A stretch of 64,000 nt of DNA from Clostridium sp. (lineage in GTDB: Bacteria; Bacillota; Clostridia; Lachnospirales; Lachnospiraceae), in the NCBI GenBank assembly GCA_031275405.1, contig JAISOV010000047.1, positions 37,446 through 101,445 of the forward strand. Reading direction: 5' to 3'. The notes beneath the pieces were generated by a model. It saw nothing but the letters and a program-made list of their open reading frames with translations. It was not told the DNA's origin and made no database searches. This document shows positions 16,381 through 25,344 of the stretch, piece after piece; the stretch's first letter is position 1; every line of letters starts with the position of its first letter. The position numbers and the translations under genes are program-made.

Positions 16381-17052
16381 ATGTTGGCGGATAAGAACCT
16401 GAAAGGCTTTATCCTGTTGGAGATGGCAATCGTATATTTTATAGAGCTGATACTGGTGATGTTTTCTCCGTCTATCATCCGCCTGGGCAACAGCGCGGCG
16501 GCGCAGATGTTCCTGATGGTCGCGGTCTGTGTCGGGATGACGGGGGCGGCGTGCGTTACTTTCTTTGCCGGGCGGTGGAAAGACACGGATCTGGGATTCT
16601 CGCGCAAAAAGATGGGAAAACAGCTGCTGATCGGGCTTGCGATAGCCGGAGCTACGGTCGGTGTCGGAACGGCGCTGTCTCTGCTGTCGGAGGGCGGAAA
16701 AAATGATCTGCTCCGTTACCGGTCTCTTTCGTGGCCGGTTCTGCTGTTTTATCTTTTTTTTGCGTTCTGGTGCGTGGGTTTCGGGGAAGAGATCGTCTTC
16801 CGGGGGTATTTTTACAGCAGGGCGAAAAATGTGTTCTCAGCGGCCTGGCTGCCTATGCTGCTGTCGGCGGTTCTGTTCGGACTCCTGCGTTATCCGGCAA
16901 CGCTCAGCATGGCCAGCGTGGTGTCCGGCGGCGCGGCGGGTCTGCTCTATGGGGGCTGTAGGTGGAAAATAAAGGACTGCTCCCTGCTTTCCGTCGGCCT
17001 TGCCCACGGCCTGCATGAAGCGGCGCTGGTTCTGCTGGCGGCCTGGCTCTGA
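16381..17052 (+). CDS. CPBP-family intramembrane protease-like protein
   Basis: 223 residues with about seven hydrophobic segments. CPBP (Abi/Rce1) proteins are intramembrane metalloproteases used in prenyl-peptide processing or bacteriocin immunity. Motif 1 is intact (GEEIVFRGYF; Glu136, Glu137, Arg141). Motif 2, normally FxxxH, reads FGLLR (Phe166, Arg170), so the usual His is Arg. Motif 3 keeps a His at HGLHEA (His209). This may change or abolish protease activity. GGAGAGGG precedes the ATG. It lies 35 bases ahead of the sugar kinase, probably in one operon. Confidence 0.82.
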   Translation: MLADKNLKGFILLEMAIVYFIELILVMFSPSIIRLGNSAAAQMFLMVAVCVGMTGAACVTFFAGRWKDTDLGFSRKKMGKQLLIGLAIAGATVGVGTALSLLSEGGKNDLLRYRSLSWPVLLFYLFFAFWCVGFGEEIVFRGYFYSRAKNVFSAAWLPMLLSAVLFGLLRYPATLSMASVVSGGAAGLLYGGCRWKIKDCSLLSVGLAHGLHEAALVLLAAWL

Positions 17053-17087
17053 CGCCGGACGATAGGAAGATACAGGAGGGAATCGAT

Positions 17088-17996
17088 ATGCTCATCGGAG
17101 GAATCGAAGCGGGAGGAACGAAAATGATCTGCGCGGTCGGGAACGAGGACGGAAGCCTCAAGGACAAGGTGTCCTTTCCGACCCGCCGCCCGAGGGAGAC
17201 GTTTGCGGATGTTATGGATTATTTTGGGAAGTGGGAGATTGAGGCCCTGGGGATCGGGTGCTTCGGGCCGGTGGATCTGAACAGAGCCTCTAAGACTTAT
17301 GGCTATATTACGACCACGCCGAAGCCGGGATGGGAAAACTGCGATGTAGTGGGTACGTTCCGGAGGGCGTGGAACATCCCGGTGGGGTTCGATACTGATG
17401 TGAACGGCGCCGTTCTGGGCGAAGTGACCTGGGGGGCTGCGAAGGGCTGCGACCCGGCGATCTATGTTACAGTGGGAACCGGCGTGGGGGTGGGCGTCTA
17501 CTGCAACGGCAGGCTGCTGCACGGACTGCTGCATCCGGAAGCCGGACATATGCTGCTTGCCCGCCATCCGCAGGACACCTACGGCGGAAAATGTTCTTTC
17601 CATCGGAACTGTCTGGAAGGGCTGGCGGCAGGCCCGGCCATCGAAGCCCGCTGGGGCAGTAGGGGGCAGGAACTGGCCGGCCGCGACGAGGTGTGGGAGC
17701 TGGAAGCCTACTATGTGGCACAGGCGGTCGCCAATTACATACTGGCTTATTCCCCGGAAAAAATCATTCTCTGGGGCGGCGTCATGCACCAGGAGGGCCT
17801 GCTGGAACGGATCCGGGCGCGGACGCGGGCATTCCTCAACGGATATCTGCGGCACGGGAGCATTCTGGAACACATGGAAGACTATCTCGTCGCCCCCGCC
17901 CTCGGGGAGGATCCCGGTATCAAGGGCGCCATCCGTTTAGGGGCGCTGGCATTAGAAGAAACCAACAGAAAGGCGGACAGAAGCGGACATGAGTAA
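17088..17996 (+). CDS. ROK-family sugar kinase, fructokinase type
   Basis: 302 residues. The start GGIEAGGTKMICAVG is the phosphate-binding loop of fructokinase-like ROK kinases; GIGCFGPVDL, FDTDVNGAVLGEVTWGAA (catalytic Asp in DTDVN) and YVTVGTGVGVGV follow. HPEAGH and CSFHRNCLEGLAAG supply the zinc-binding residues. It likely phosphorylates fructose or mannose. AGGAGGG precedes the ATG. Its end overlaps the HD gene by 8 bases. The closest named relatives are ScrK/GmuE-like. Confidence 0.88.
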   Translation: MLIGGIEAGGTKMICAVGNEDGSLKDKVSFPTRRPRETFADVMDYFGKWEIEALGIGCFGPVDLNRASKTYGYITTTPKPGWENCDVVGTFRRAWNIPVGFDTDVNGAVLGEVTWGAAKGCDPAIYVTVGTGVGVGVYCNGRLLHGLLHPEAGHMLLARHPQDTYGGKCSFHRNCLEGLAAGPAIEARWGSRGQELAGRDEVWELEAYYVAQAVANYILAYSPEKIILWGGVMHQEGLLERIRARTRAFLNGYLRHGSILEHMEDYLVAPALGEDPGIKGAIRLGALALEETNRKADRSGHE

Positions 17997-18549
17997 GATA
18001 CCGACGCCTGCCGAAGCGCAGGCAATCCTGGAAAAGTACAACCAGGAGGAGTTCCATCTGAAACACGCGAAGATCGTCGCGGCGGTGCTTCGTTTCTTCG
18101 CGGAAGAATATGACCCGCAGCGGCGGGAGTTCTGGGAGGCGGTCGGGCTTCTGCATGACATCGACTTTGAGCGGTATCCAGAGCAGCACTGCATAAAAGG
18201 CGTGGAGCTGTTACAGGAAAACGGCGTGGACGAAAGCGTGATCCATGCCACGATGTCGCACGGGTGGGGGATCGTGGACACCGTTTACGAGCCGACCCAT
18301 ATCATGGAAAAAGTCCTTTTCGCCACCGATGAGCTGACCGGACTGATCGGCGCGGCGGCTCTCATGCGTCCCTCGAAATCGGTGCAGGATCTGGAGCTTA
18401 GCTCCGTAAAGAAGAAATTCAAGGATAAGCGTTTCGCGGCGGGCTGCTCCCGTGACGTCATCCGGAAAGGCGCGGAAATGCTGGGCTGGGAGCTGGACGA
18501 CCTGATTCAAAGGACGATTCTGGCCATGCGCACGATCGAGGGGATGTGA
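17989..18549 (+). CDS. HD-domain hydrolase
   Basis: 186 residues. HD motif: a His in FHLKHAKIVAAVLRFF, then AVGLLHDIDFERYPEQH (His-Asp pair), HATMSHGWG and LFATDELTGLIGAAALMRP. This pattern is widespread in Clostridia as a hydrolase of unknown substrate, possibly a nucleotide phosphohydrolase. It overlaps the kinase gene and is certainly cotranscribed. Confidence 0.82.
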   Translation: MSKIPTPAEAQAILEKYNQEEFHLKHAKIVAAVLRFFAEEYDPQRREFWEAVGLLHDIDFERYPEQHCIKGVELLQENGVDESVIHATMSHGWGIVDTVYEPTHIMEKVLFATDELTGLIGAAALMRPSKSVQDLELSSVKKKFKDKRFAAGCSRDVIRKGAEMLGWELDDLIQRTILAMRTIEGM

Positions 18550-18630
18550 AAAGCGGCCAAACGGGAGCCTGGAGAAAAAACTGCGGCGTTCCTGATTGAT
18601 TTTTTGGAAATAGCGTGTTATTATTTTAAC

Positions 18631-18652
18631 GAGCCGGGAAACGGCATTTTTT
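18631..18652 (+). terminator. Weak terminator candidate between HD gene and ptb
   Basis: GCCG-GGAAA-CGGC followed by ATTTTTT. The stem is only four pairs, so efficiency is doubtful. Confidence 0.35.
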
Positions 18653-18712
18653 GAGAAGCAAGTACTTTTTATTAGGAAGAAAAGCACAAGCGCGGGAGGA
18701 AGGACAGCAAAA

Positions 18713-19618
18713 ATGAAACAGGGTTTTGATCATATCGTGTCAAAAGTCAAGGAATGCGGCGTCAAGAAAGTGGCGGTGGCGGCGGCGCAGGATGAAGCCG
18801 TATTGGAAGCGGTAAAGGAGGCCAAGCGACTGGGGATAGCGGATGCCGTCCTGGTGGGAGACGAGGGGGAGATCCGTAAGATAGCGGCTGCCATCCGGAT
18901 GAATCTGTCCGACTATGAAATCATCCACGAGCCGGATGTCATACAGGCGTCCTTAAAAGCCGTGAAGCTGGCGCATGACGGAAAAGCGGATATGTACATG
19001 AAGGGTCTGATGGATACGAAGAATTTCCTCAAAAGCGTCTTGGATAAGGAAGCCGGGCTTCGTACCGGCGGCGTCCTTTCCCATGTGAGCGTGTTCGAGA
19101 TCCCCGGCATAGATCGTCTGCTTTTCCTGGCGGATGTGGCGTTCATGCCTTACCCCAGCCTGGAAGATAAGATCCGTATCATCGAAAACACCATCCCGGT
19201 GGCGAACGCCTGCGGCGTGGCGCTGCCCAAAGTGGCGCCTCTCGCCGCCGTGGAAGTGATGAACCCGAAAATGCAGGTCACGGTAGACGCCGTGGAACTG
19301 ACCAGACTGAACGAAGAGGGAAAAATCCCCGGCTGTATCATAGACGGACCTTTATCCCTGGATCTTGCCATTGACCCGGAAGCCGCCAGGCACAAGGGGG
19401 CGACCGGCCGCAAGATCCAAGGCGATGCGGACATCCTGCTTTTCCCGGACATCCACGCCGGGAACCTGGTGTACAAGAGCATTGTGCATCTGGTAAAAGT
19501 GAAAAACGGCTGTATCATGACCGGCACAAAGGTTCCGGTGATCCTCACCAGCCGTTCCGATACCTTTGAAACCAAGGTGAACTCTCTGGCACTGGCGGCG
19601 GTAACGGCAAGAACCTGA
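18713..19618 (+). CDS. ptb: Phosphate butyryltransferase
   Basis: Converts butyryl-CoA and phosphate to butyryl phosphate, the first step of the Ptb-Buk route to butyrate and ATP. 301 residues, the family length. Motifs: VAVAAAQDEAVLEAV, GKADMYMKGLMDTKNFLKS, GLRTGGVLSHVSVFE, then IDGPLSLDLAIDPEAARHKG and DILLFPDIHAGNLVYKS. GGGAGGAAGGACAG precedes the ATG. The kinase buk follows after 231 bases of palindromic tandem repeat. Confidence 0.95.
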   Translation: MKQGFDHIVSKVKECGVKKVAVAAAQDEAVLEAVKEAKRLGIADAVLVGDEGEIRKIAAAIRMNLSDYEIIHEPDVIQASLKAVKLAHDGKADMYMKGLMDTKNFLKSVLDKEAGLRTGGVLSHVSVFEIPGIDRLLFLADVAFMPYPSLEDKIRIIENTIPVANACGVALPKVAPLAAVEVMNPKMQVTVDAVELTRLNEEGKIPGCIIDGPLSLDLAIDPEAARHKGATGRKIQGDADILLFPDIHAGNLVYKSIVHLVKVKNGCIMTGTKVPVILTSRSDTFETKVNSLALAAVTART

Positions 19619-19659
19619 ATGCAGACCGGCATTCTCCCGCTTCCGGCACGCAGAGGGCC

Positions 19660-19684
19660 AAGCGGTCGCGAAGCGGATTCATTA
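19660..19684 (+). repeat. Dispersed palindromic repeat, partial copy
   Basis: GCGAAGCGGATTCATTATC matches the last part of the family hairpin seen at 11861-11960, directly ahead of the 69-bp tandem units. Confidence 0.6.
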
Positions 19685-19822
19685 TCTCCTATCCGCAGGA
19701 TAGGATACAGGCCGAATGGCCAAGCCCTTGCCATGACTGCGGAGCAGTCATGGTCTCCTATCCGCAGGATAGGATACAGGCCGAATGGCCATGCCCTTGC
19801 CATGACTGCGGAGCAGTCATGG
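19685..19822 (+). repeat. Two 69-bp palindromic tandem units between ptb and buk
   Basis: Units at 19685-19753 and 19754-19822 differ at one base. Each contains three palindromes: CTATCCGCAGGATAG, GGCCGAATGGCC and CATGACTGCGGAGCAGTCATG. A copy in the opposite orientation lies at 45484-45562. They would form successive hairpins in the ptb-buk message. Confidence 0.9.
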
Positions 19823-19849
19823 CATCATAATATCAGGAGGATGAGACAT

Positions 19850-20941
19850 ATGGCACGGAAAAGTCTGATTATCAATCCGGGTTCCACTTCCACCAAGATC
19901 GGTGTGTTTGAAGAGGAGACCCTGCTGTTTGAGGAGACCCTGCGGCATTCCACGGAGGAGATCGCCGGCTTCGAGTCCATTCCGGCGCAGAAGGATTTCC
20001 GCAAGCGGCTGATCATGGAGCTGCTGGAAAAAAAGAATTTCGACCTTCGGTCTTTGGACATGGTAGTGGGCAGGGGCGGTATGCTCAAACCGATTCCGGG
20101 CGGAACCTATGCGGTCACGGACGCTCTGCTTCATGATCTGGAGGCGGGGGCGCAGGGGCAGCACGCTTCCAACCTGGGCGGGATTCTGGCAAGGGAGATC
20201 GGGGATTGCGTCGGTGTGCCGTCCTACATCGTGGATCCGGTGGTCGTGGACGAACTCATGCCGACGGCGCGGTATTCCGGCGTTCCCGAGCTTCCGCGTG
20301 TCAGCATTTTCCATGCCCTGAATCAGAAGGCGGTGGCAAAGCGCTACGCAAAGGAGAACGGGAAGCGCTATGAAGAGCTGCGGCTGATCGTAGTACATAT
20401 GGGCGGCGGGGTATCGGTGGGCGCCCATGAATACGGGAGAGTCGTCGATGTGTTCAATGCCTTGGACGGCGACGGCGCTTTTTCCCCGGAGCGGGCGGGG
20501 GCGGTGCCTAGCGGCGCGCTGATCAGGCTCTGTTTTTCCGGCCGCTATACGGAAAAAGAGGTATACCGCAAAATCTGCGGCGGCGGCGGCTTCAACGCCT
20601 ACCTAGGAACCAACGACATGCGCGAAGTGGCGCGCCGGGAAGCGGAGGGCGATGAAAAGGCGGGGGAAGCGAAACGGGCGTTCATCCTGCAGGTGGCCAA
20701 GGACGTCGGATCCGTCGCCTGTGTGCTGAACGGGAAAGTGGATCAGATCCTTGTGACCGGAGGGATCGCCTACAATGTGTCTGTCGTGGACGCCATTCGG
20801 GCAAAAGTGGGCTGGATCGCTCCCGTCGCCGTGTATCCGGGCGAGGATGAGCTGCTTGCTCTGGTGCAGGGCGGGCTGCGGGTCATGGACGGCACGGAGC
20901 GGGCGCGGGAGTATGAAGGTGATGGACACGGGTTCTGCTGA
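19850..20941 (+). CDS. buk: Butyrate kinase
   Basis: Makes butyrate and ATP from butyryl phosphate; ASKHA-fold acyl kinase. 363 residues. Motifs: [17 protein letters not shown] at the start, [49 protein letters not shown] and [18 protein letters not shown] lies 9 bases before ATG 19850. The last residues (after [17 protein letters not shown]) look rebuilt: the reading frame ends in GDGHGFC, where an acetyltransferase fragment begins in another frame. Confidence 0.95.
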   Translation: MARKSLIINPGSTSTKIGVFEEETLLFEETLRHSTEEIAGFESIPAQKDFRKRLIMELLEKKNFDLRSLDMVVGRGGMLKPIPGGTYAVTDALLHDLEAGAQGQHASNLGGILAREIGDCVGVPSYIVDPVVVDELMPTARYSGVPELPRVSIFHALNQKAVAKRYAKENGKRYEELRLIVVHMGGGVSVGAHEYGRVVDVFNALDGDGAFSPERAGAVPSGALIRLCFSGRYTEKEVYRKICGGGGFNAYLGTNDMREVARREAEGDEKAGEAKRAFILQVAKDVGSVACVLNGKVDQILVTGGIAYNVSVVDAIRAKVGWIAPVAVYPGEDELLALVQGGLRVMDGTERAREYEGDGHGFC

Positions 20942-21116
20942 GTTTGTCGCCGCCGCGCCGGAAGATCGAGGACAGGGTATTGCGGCGGCTTTGATTTCGC
21001 ATATTATGGAGGATATGCCATATCAAAGTGATGTACTTGAAGCGGCGGACGCCGACGAAACCGCCGTTCGGTTATACCGGCGGTTGGGCTTTGCCGAATT
21101 TATGCGGACGAAGTGA
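20913..21116 (+). pseudogene. C-terminal fragment of a GNAT acetyltransferase
   Basis: The frame reads APEDRGQGIAAALISHIM, then DETAVRLYRRLGFAEFMRTK: the acetyl-CoA loop (R/Q-x-x-G-x-A) and the last strand of a GNAT domain. The first half of the fold is missing and the fragment begins inside the end of buk. An ATG at 20913 exists but a 67-residue half-domain is unlikely to work. It marks the left edge of an inserted cassette. Confidence 0.7.
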
Positions 21117-21179
21117 CTCGCTTCCGAAACAAGCGGCGTGAATGAATTTAGATACCTGAAAAAGGAGCGGAAATCCCCT

Positions 21180-21881
21180 ATGATTACTGTACAAAACGTA
21201 TCGAAATATTATGGAAAACTTCTCGCCGTCGATCATATTTCTCTCACGGTGAATCCCGGTGAGTTAACCGTCCTGCTCGGGCCTAACGGCGCGGGCAAAT
21301 CCACCCTGATAAAATCGGTCTGCGGTCTGCTTCGCTATCAGGGAAGCATTACCGTGGGCGGGTCTGATAACCGTTCCGCTGACGCAAAAAGAATACTCGG
21401 ATATGTGCCGGAAATGCCCGTGCTGTATCCTATGCTGACCGTTTACGAGCATTTGGAGTTTATTGCCAAAGCATATCGTCTGCAAGGGTGGGGTTCGCTT
21501 GCGGAAGAGCTTTTGCGGCGGTTTGATCTGTGGGATAAAACCGCCAAGCTCGGCAAGGAGCTGTCCAAAGGCATGCAGCAAAAGGTGAGTGTGTGCTGCG
21601 CCCTGCTGCCCAATCCCAAGGCGGTGATTCTTGACGAGCCGCTTGTGGGACTTGATCCTCACGGCATCAGGGAAATCAAGGCTGTCATTGCCAACCTGAA
21701 ACAAAGCGGCTGCGCCCTGCTGATCTCGACGCATATGATTGAGAGCATGGAAGATAACTGGGACACCACCTATATCCTCAAGGACGGCCAAGTCGCCGCA
21801 GTCTGTCGGCGCGGCGAGCTTCCGGAAGGCAGGACGCTGGAAGATATGTACTTTGCGATCACGGAGGGAGAAGGGGAATGA
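21180..21881 (+). CDS. ABC transporter ATP-binding protein
   Basis: 233 residues. Walker A GPNGAGKST near residue 36, signature LSKGMQQK, Walker B AVILDEPLVGLDP, and switch ISTHM. It energises the permease encoded next, whose ATG overlaps this stop by 4 bases. AGGAG at 21163-21167 selects ATG 21180. Probably an export system; the substrate is unknown. Codon use is less GC-biased than in ptb and buk. Confidence 0.9.
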   Translation: MITVQNVSKYYGKLLAVDHISLTVNPGELTVLLGPNGAGKSTLIKSVCGLLRYQGSITVGGSDNRSADAKRILGYVPEMPVLYPMLTVYEHLEFIAKAYRLQGWGSLAEELLRRFDLWDKTAKLGKELSKGMQQKVSVCCALLPNPKAVILDEPLVGLDPHGIREIKAVIANLKQSGCALLISTHMIESMEDNWDTTYILKDGQVAAVCRRGELPEGRTLEDMYFAITEGEGE

Positions 21882-23461
21882 GTCCGCTTATTTATATTGT
21901 TCGCAAGAGTTTGAAAAACACCATACTTGGCATACTGAAAAGCCCCGGAAAGCTCGCGCTTTGGCTTATCACAATTGCGTTGCTGATAGGTACTGTAGTC
22001 CTGTCGCTCTTTATGAGCGCAAGCAGGTCGCCCGACACAATCGCTCCGCTATTTTGGTTTACCGGCATTTTGTTTTTGTATATCACGCTGTTTGTCATCC
22101 TTGCTATCTTACAGGGATTGTCCGGCGGCGATACGCTGTTTGAAATGAACGACGTGAATCTGCTGTTTGGCTCGCCTGTAAATCCTCGCGCCATTTTGCT
22201 ATACGGTGTCGTCAAAATGTCTAAGACGGCATTTCTCGGGAGCTTTTTCATACTGTTTCAGGCTACGTCACTCGCCAATTTCGGCGTAAGCTACGGCGGC
22301 GTACTGCTGACCTTCGCCGGTGCGATTCTGAGCATTATGACTCTGACCGTCGCGTCGCTCGTCATATACGGCAAGACCAACGGCAAGCCCCGCCGCAAGC
22401 TGGCTGTAAAACTCATGACGGCGGTGCTTTTCGTTCCGCTGATTGCGTTTGCGGTGGTTCAGTATTTCACCACGAATCACGCGCTTGTGACGATGGAAAC
22501 AGTCATTGGTTCACCGTTTTTACGTTTTGTTCCTGTCGCGGGTTGGACGGCAAGCGGCGTGACGGCGTTTCTGTCCGGGCAGATTGCCCAGGGCTTCTGC
22601 TGGTTCGGCGCGAATCTGCTGCTGATGTGCGGAATGGTAGCCTATCTTCTGCTGTTTACCCCGGACTATTATGAGGATGTACTAGTGGCGACCGAAACGG
22701 CGTATGAGAAAAAACGCGCTCTTGCCGAAGGGAATCTCCATTCGGCGAACGTCTCGAAAAGAAAGGTCAAGGTAACGAAAACCGGGATTGCGCTGCGCGG
22801 AGCGGCGGCTCTTTTCGGCAAACACACACGTGAGAGCTTTCGCGAAAACCGTTTCGGTTTCCTGACGCTGCCGTCCGTGCTGATAGCGGCGGGCGCGATT
22901 GTTTTCGCGGTGCTGTTCGGCGATATTTCTATTCTTTTATACAGCCTGCCGTGGGCGCAGATCTTTCTGATCGGAACGGGGCGCGGGTTGAAAGACCTTT
23001 ATTCGCACTACATCTATATGATTCCCGAATCGTCCTTCCGGAAGATCATCTGGAGCAACATGGAGATTTTGGCGCGGACGCTGATGGAAAACGTGCTGAT
23101 GTTCGTCGTCGCCGGACTCATCTTGCACACGCACATTTTGTACATTGTGGTCTGTATTGTAGTCTACACGCTCTTCTCGTATCTGCTGGTCGGCGTGAAC
23201 TACGCGATCATGCGTTTTACAGGCGCGGATGTGAGTTCGGGAATGCTGCTCTTCATCTATTATCTGGCCGTGGTGCTGGCGATAGCGCCCGGCGTGGCCG
23301 CAGCGGTCGTGGTCGGCGTTTTTGTCGGCGGCGCGGCAGGGTATCTGTTCGGATTCACTGTGTTGGCGGCGTGGGAGCTATTGGCGGGCACTATCTGCTT
23401 CGCGTTGTCGAAGGGCGTTTTGCACAGCTGCGATATGGCAATGATGAGGACGAACAAGTAG
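21878..23461 (+). CDS. ABC exporter permease (putative ABC exporter family)
   Basis: 527 residues with two blocks of about six membrane segments each separated by a basic loop around residues 270-310. SGGDTLFEMNDVNLLFGSP is characteristic of the large ABC-exporter permeases of Firmicutes paired with a CcmA-like ATPase. It is translationally coupled to the ATPase gene. Confidence 0.83.
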   Translation: MSPLIYIVRKSLKNTILGILKSPGKLALWLITIALLIGTVVLSLFMSASRSPDTIAPLFWFTGILFLYITLFVILAILQGLSGGDTLFEMNDVNLLFGSPVNPRAILLYGVVKMSKTAFLGSFFILFQATSLANFGVSYGGVLLTFAGAILSIMTLTVASLVIYGKTNGKPRRKLAVKLMTAVLFVPLIAFAVVQYFTTNHALVTMETVIGSPFLRFVPVAGWTASGVTAFLSGQIAQGFCWFGANLLLMCGMVAYLLLFTPDYYEDVLVATETAYEKKRALAEGNLHSANVSKRKVKVTKTGIALRGAAALFGKHTRESFRENRFGFLTLPSVLIAAGAIVFAVLFGDISILLYSLPWAQIFLIGTGRGLKDLYSHYIYMIPESSFRKIIWSNMEILARTLMENVLMFVVAGLILHTHILYIVVCIVVYTLFSYLLVGVNYAIMRFTGADVSSGMLLFIYYLAVVLAIAPGVAAAVVVGVFVGGAAGYLFGFTVLAAWELLAGTICFALSKGVLHSCDMAMMRTNK

Positions 23462-23474
23462 GAGGGAAACTGTT

Positions 23475-24719
23475 ATGAACCCCTGGAGGCGCAACGCGAT
23501 ACTCCTGATCGCCGGGCAGTTTTTGTCTATGTTCGGCTCTATGCTGGTGCAGCACGCCATCACTTGGCATATTACGCTACAGACAAAGTCTGGCCTGATG
23601 ATGGCCGTCTTCACCTGTGCCGCGCTGCTGCCCATGGCTTTCCTCGCCCCGTTTGCGGGAGTGTGGGCGGACAGATACAACCGAAAACACCTTGTGAACC
23701 TTTCCGACGGGGCGATTGCTCTTGTTACCCTTGCGGTTGCTCTCCTATACTTTTCCGGCTTTCAGAGCATTTGGATTTTGCTGGCGGTGGTGCTGGCAAG
23801 AAGTGCGGGACAAGGGATACAGCAGCCGGCGGCGAACGCGCTGATTCCGCAGCTTGTGCCCAAGGAGCAGCTGGCGCGGTTCAACGGCCTGCAAAGCGCG
23901 TCGCAGTCTCTGACCATGTTTGCCGCGCCTATGGCAAGCGGAGCGCTTCTGACTTTTCTGCCGCTTGAGTATATCTTCCTGATTGATATTGTCACCGCCG
24001 TTATCGGCATTGCCATCGTCTTCTTTTGCGTCAGACTGTCACACGCGCCAAAGGCCGAGGAGCGAAATACTGGCGTAAAGGTCTATTTTCATGAAATGAC
24101 GGAGGGTTTACGCTATATCGGCGGTACGGCCTGGCTGAAAACGTTATTCATCGCCTTTGCGCTGTTTTCGGTGCTGGGGTCTCCCGCCGCTATGCTCACG
24201 CCGCTTCAAGTGGCGCGCACCTTCGGGGATGATGCTTGGCGGCTTGCGGCGATTGAAATCCTCTTTGCAGTGGGCATGACAGCGGGTGGCATTGTCATGT
24301 CCGTTTGGGGCGGCTTCAGAAACAAGGCGGATACCATGATCTTTGCGTGGCTGGCCTTCGGTGTAACCACAGTCTTATTCGGCCTGATTCCCAATTTTTG
24401 GGTTTATCTTGGCATCATGCTCCTGTGCGGATGTACCGTCCCCCTGTTCAATACCACCAGCATGACGCTCATGCAGACGAAAATCCCGCCGGAGCTGATG
24501 GGGCGGGTGTTCGGCGTGACGACCATGTTCAGCGGGCTTGCCATGCCTGTGGGAATGCTGCTGTTCGGCCCGCTTGGAGACAGCGTAAAAATTGAATGGC
24601 TGCTCATCGTCACCGGTGCAATCCTCATTTTAGGAGGCTTCGTCATGCGCGGGCGTAAAGAGCTTTTGCGTATATGCGGGGAATTGTCCGCGCCGCAAAC
24701 GGAGCTTGATTCAGAGTGA
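23475..24719 (+). CDS. MFS transporter, drug-efflux type
   Basis: 414 residues, twelve predicted segments. Loop 2-3 motif FAGVWADRYNRKHLVNLSD matches MFS motif A; the overall sequence resembles the MefA/EntS group of macrolide or siderophore exporters. GGAGGG precedes the ATG and the gap to the permease is 13 bases. Substrate not determinable. Confidence 0.85.
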   Translation: MNPWRRNAILLIAGQFLSMFGSMLVQHAITWHITLQTKSGLMMAVFTCAALLPMAFLAPFAGVWADRYNRKHLVNLSDGAIALVTLAVALLYFSGFQSIWILLAVVLARSAGQGIQQPAANALIPQLVPKEQLARFNGLQSASQSLTMFAAPMASGALLTFLPLEYIFLIDIVTAVIGIAIVFFCVRLSHAPKAEERNTGVKVYFHEMTEGLRYIGGTAWLKTLFIAFALFSVLGSPAAMLTPLQVARTFGDDAWRLAAIEILFAVGMTAGGIVMSVWGGFRNKADTMIFAWLAFGVTTVLFGLIPNFWVYLGIMLLCGCTVPLFNTTSMTLMQTKIPPELMGRVFGVTTMFSGLAMPVGMLLFGPLGDSVKIEWLLIVTGAILILGGFVMRGRKELLRICGELSAPQTELDSE

Positions 24720-24928
24720 ACATGGAAATGAAACAAGGTGCGGCCATCCTTCGTGATGATGAAGTGCTTGTCATTGACGCGCAATCCATGCTGCATGTCA
24801 TCGCTGCCATACAATCTTTTTACGACTGTGACCGCTTCGCGATCTATAAAACAGCCATTACGTACCAACGGTTACGGCACAAGCCTCATCGGTATCGCCG
24901 GCGCGGAAGAAGCCTCTTGAAGTCATGA
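24716..24928 (+). pseudogene. Truncated DUF4180-like protein
   Basis: The first 45 residues (AILRDDEVLVIDAQSMLHVI, then DCDRFAIYKTAI) resemble the start of DUF4180 proteins, in which a strand and helix precede KEAI. After that the frame turns into Arg-rich nonsense and stops. It overlaps the MFS stop by 4 bases, so it was probably part of the same acquired unit. Confidence 0.45.
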
Positions 24929-24986
24929 GTACCGCGTAAAACCAACGCTTTCTGTGCATTTTACCTTGCCTTTCACGCCATTTTGT

Positions 24987-25052
24987 GGTATCCTACGCGT
25001 AAGCAATGAGCCAAGCGCCGCGAAGCGGATTCATGGTATCCTATGCGTAAGC
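24987..25052 (+). repeat. Dispersed palindromic repeat, short copy D
   Basis: Bounded by GGTATCCTACGCGTAAGC and GGTATCCTATGCGTAAGC, with the GCCGCGAAGCGGATTCATG hairpin part between. Shorter than copy A: the middle palindrome is missing. Confidence 0.75.
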
Positions 25053-25242
25053 AAAAAAAGTTGCGGAATCTCGGCAAAAGATTCTCAAGCTGATGTCTGA
25101 GAAACCATCCATTCGTGCTAAGAAAATCGCCGAAGCTGTTGGTATGACGCCCCGTGGCGTTCAAAAAATATCAAAGCTCTCCAGGACGCAGGCTTCGCAA
25201 AGCGCGTGGGCGCGGCGAAAGGCGGTCATTGGTTCGTATGAA
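25049..25242 (+). pseudogene. Winged-helix C-terminal remnant, frameshifted
   Basis: Reads KILKLMSEKPSIRAKKIAEA, then VGMTPRGVQK; after a one-base shift it continues NIKALQDAGFAKRVGAAKGG and HWFV-stop. This is the DNA-binding tail found at the end of AlbA_2-type ATP-binding regulators. The start is lost at the repeat, and the missing base breaks the rest. Confidence 0.65.
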
Positions 25243-25344
25243 ACAGCGGGAGCGCGCCGCTTCGGTGCGTGTCATAGAGTTGGGTGAAAGGCATGGCGCC
25301 GCCCTGCCCCTGCATACAAGCGACCCCGAAAGAGAGGAAAACCC

